The notes beneath the pieces were generated by a model. That model worked only from the letters and a program-made list of their open reading frames with translations, had not been told where the DNA came from and ran no database searches. Below are positions 63,228-64,000 of a stretch of 64,000 nucleotides of DNA, piece by piece. Numbering within the stretch: position 1 is the first letter of the stretch; every line of letters begins with the position of its first letter. Made by a program: the position numbers and the translations under genes. Origin of the DNA: Martinezella tropici (lineage in GTDB: Bacteria > Pseudomonadota > Alphaproteobacteria > Rhizobiales > Rhizobiaceae); contig JUHI01000004.1 in assembly GCA_000799755.1 (NCBI GenBank), positions 248,001 to 312,000 of the forward strand, read 5' to 3'.

Positions 63228-63872
63228 GTGGCACGTCAGCCTCTTCCCAAAAAATACTTGAATAGAGCCCGCTCTATCGCAAATCCAACGGGGTGGACAG
63301 CGCCTAAACTTAAGGAGCTGATTGGAGCATGCGCGGCTGCCAGCGCTCACGTTGAAATGCAGTTCTCGTTACTAATGGGGTCCATGCTAGGAATTGAGAA
63401 TGCCGCCTCTGTCGCAGTCTTTTGTTCAATCAGGAATTCAAGGGCGAGACGGGAGGCTCTTGAGGCCGCTGCACGACATGTATTGGACGGCAATACCGAG
63501 CCTTTATTTAAGGCAATAATGAAAGAATACAGTGAAGTTGACTCCTTCAGAAATGATATCGTGCATGGAATCTGGGGGCAGGTGGAAGGTGTGGACGATG
63601 CCGTCATTTGGCTTTCAACAGAGAACTATGCGGTCTGGCTGATAAATGCTTATCACGAACAAAAAGCGCCAAAGGAGCCACCAGGAGAGAAATGGCTTCG
63701 TTATTGCCATCTTTGGAAGCTTTCTGAAATCGGAGATGTTGTTAGGCGCTTAAATGGACTGCAAGACGCCATCGGCAACCTTCACGGATATCTCCGTTAC
63801 AGAGATCAACCTGCAGGGAAGAATGCATTAGATAGACTGCAAAAAGCGCCTTTCATTCTGTCCACACCTTGA
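63228..63872 (+). CDS. HEPN-like protein with R-x4-H motif
   Basis: A mainly helical 214-residue protein. Helices such as LKELIGACAAASAHVEMQFSLLMGSML and a loop with R108-N-D-I-V-H113 (SFRNDIVHG) give the R-x4-H signature of HEPN domains, many of which are RNases in toxin-antitoxin and defence systems. Residues 118-145 (EGVDDAVIWLSTENYAVWLI) form a possible beta-insert. The start is GTG 63228, with GGAG eight bases upstream; a TTG seven codons earlier is possible. The gene follows the DUF6414-like gene by 55 bp, so co-transcription is likely. Confidence 0.7.
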   Translation: MARQPLPKKYLNRARSIANPTGWTAPKLKELIGACAAASAHVEMQFSLLMGSMLGIENAASVAVFCSIRNSRARREALEAAARHVLDGNTEPLFKAIMKEYSEVDSFRNDIVHGIWGQVEGVDDAVIWLSTENYAVWLINAYHEQKAPKEPPGEKWLRYCHLWKLSEIGDVVRRLNGLQDAIGNLHGYLRYRDQPAGKNALDRLQKAPFILSTP

Positions 63873-63965
63873 TCGCCCTAAGCAAGATAACCTCGTTACT
63901 TTCCCCGCACTCGTCTTGATTGTTGACGCGGCCCGCGTAAATCGCTCGCTTGACTCTTCCTTAAA
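63873..63965. other. Short gap after the HEPN-like gene
   Basis: No hairpin or gene stands out. The sequence is mixed in composition and ends in an A-rich stretch just before a possible start codon at 63966. Confidence 0.3.
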
Positions 63966-64000
63966 ATGAGAACATTTATAGAACAAATTGAGGAAGACGC
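63966..64000 (+). CDS. Possible start of a further gene (partial)
   Basis: An ATG at 63966 opens a frame reading MRTFIEQIEED to the end of the window with no stop. The N-terminus looks protein-like, but no Shine-Dalgarno precedes it and only 11 codons are visible. Low confidence. Confidence 0.3.
   Translation, partial: MRTFIEQIEED

Overview
The window looks like chromosome of a Rhizobium-group alphaproteobacterium (order Hyphomicrobiales). The reasons are high GC in the core, a set of neighbourhoods I know from rhizobia (bolA / J-domain protein / cobS-cobT; argH / tlpA / lptM / lysA / TIGR02302; hpt / cpdR; ftsE-ftsX), and several intergenic palindromic mosaic repeats of the RIME type. These identifications come from reading protein motifs and context, not from database searches.

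Layout. Bases 1-2430 are an AT-richer accessory segment with a two-gene unit on the minus strand: a DUF3696-type AAA ATPase and, overlapping it by 4 bp, a protein with Toprim-like motifs that runs off the left edge. It starts just beyond the 3' end of a tRNA-Arg(CCT) gene, a classical island site. From 2.6 to about 60 kb the sequence is ordinary core: M20 amidohydrolase, dacA-like and COG0523 genes, an L,D-transpeptidase coupled to tusA, accA, xerD, aroK-aroB-CNNM/CorC, bolA, cobS-cobT, yhhQ, rpmB, gloB, hisC-tyrA, plsC, ftsE-ftsX, hpt, cpdR, a large TIGR02302 membrane protein, lysA, lptM, argH, tlpA, a DUF1989 protein, a TPR/ATP-grasp fusion, hbd, etfA-etfB, an ATP:cobalamin adenosyltransferase, a HIG1 protein, brkB-like, gluQ, a DNA glycosylase, an HNH nuclease, a PAS-PAS chemotaxis receptor, dsbB, yqaA and an OmpA-family protein. 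From about 60.3 kb to the end the sequence is again AT-rich and sparse: orphan membrane and small proteins, a DUF6414-like protein whose start lies inside an upstream small ORF, a protein with a HEPN-like R-x4-H motif, and the first codons of another possible gene.

Themes. Several genes serve cobalamin use (CobS/CobT cobaltochelatase subunits, the PduO-type adenosyltransferase, a COG0523 metal GTPase). Others serve aromatic amino acid supply (aroK, aroB, hisC paired with tyrA), envelope assembly (DacA-like, YkuD, FtsEX, LptM, PlsC, OmpA-like) and flavin-linked acyl-CoA oxidation (hbd, etfBA). The most promising candidates for undescribed systems are the left-edge ATPase/Toprim pair at the tRNA, the TPR/ATP-grasp fusion at 44.4-46.2 kb, and the DUF6414-like/HEPN-like cluster at 62-64 kb. 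Three RIME-like elements, a tandem three-unit repeat mosaic and several clear hairpin terminators lie between the core genes.
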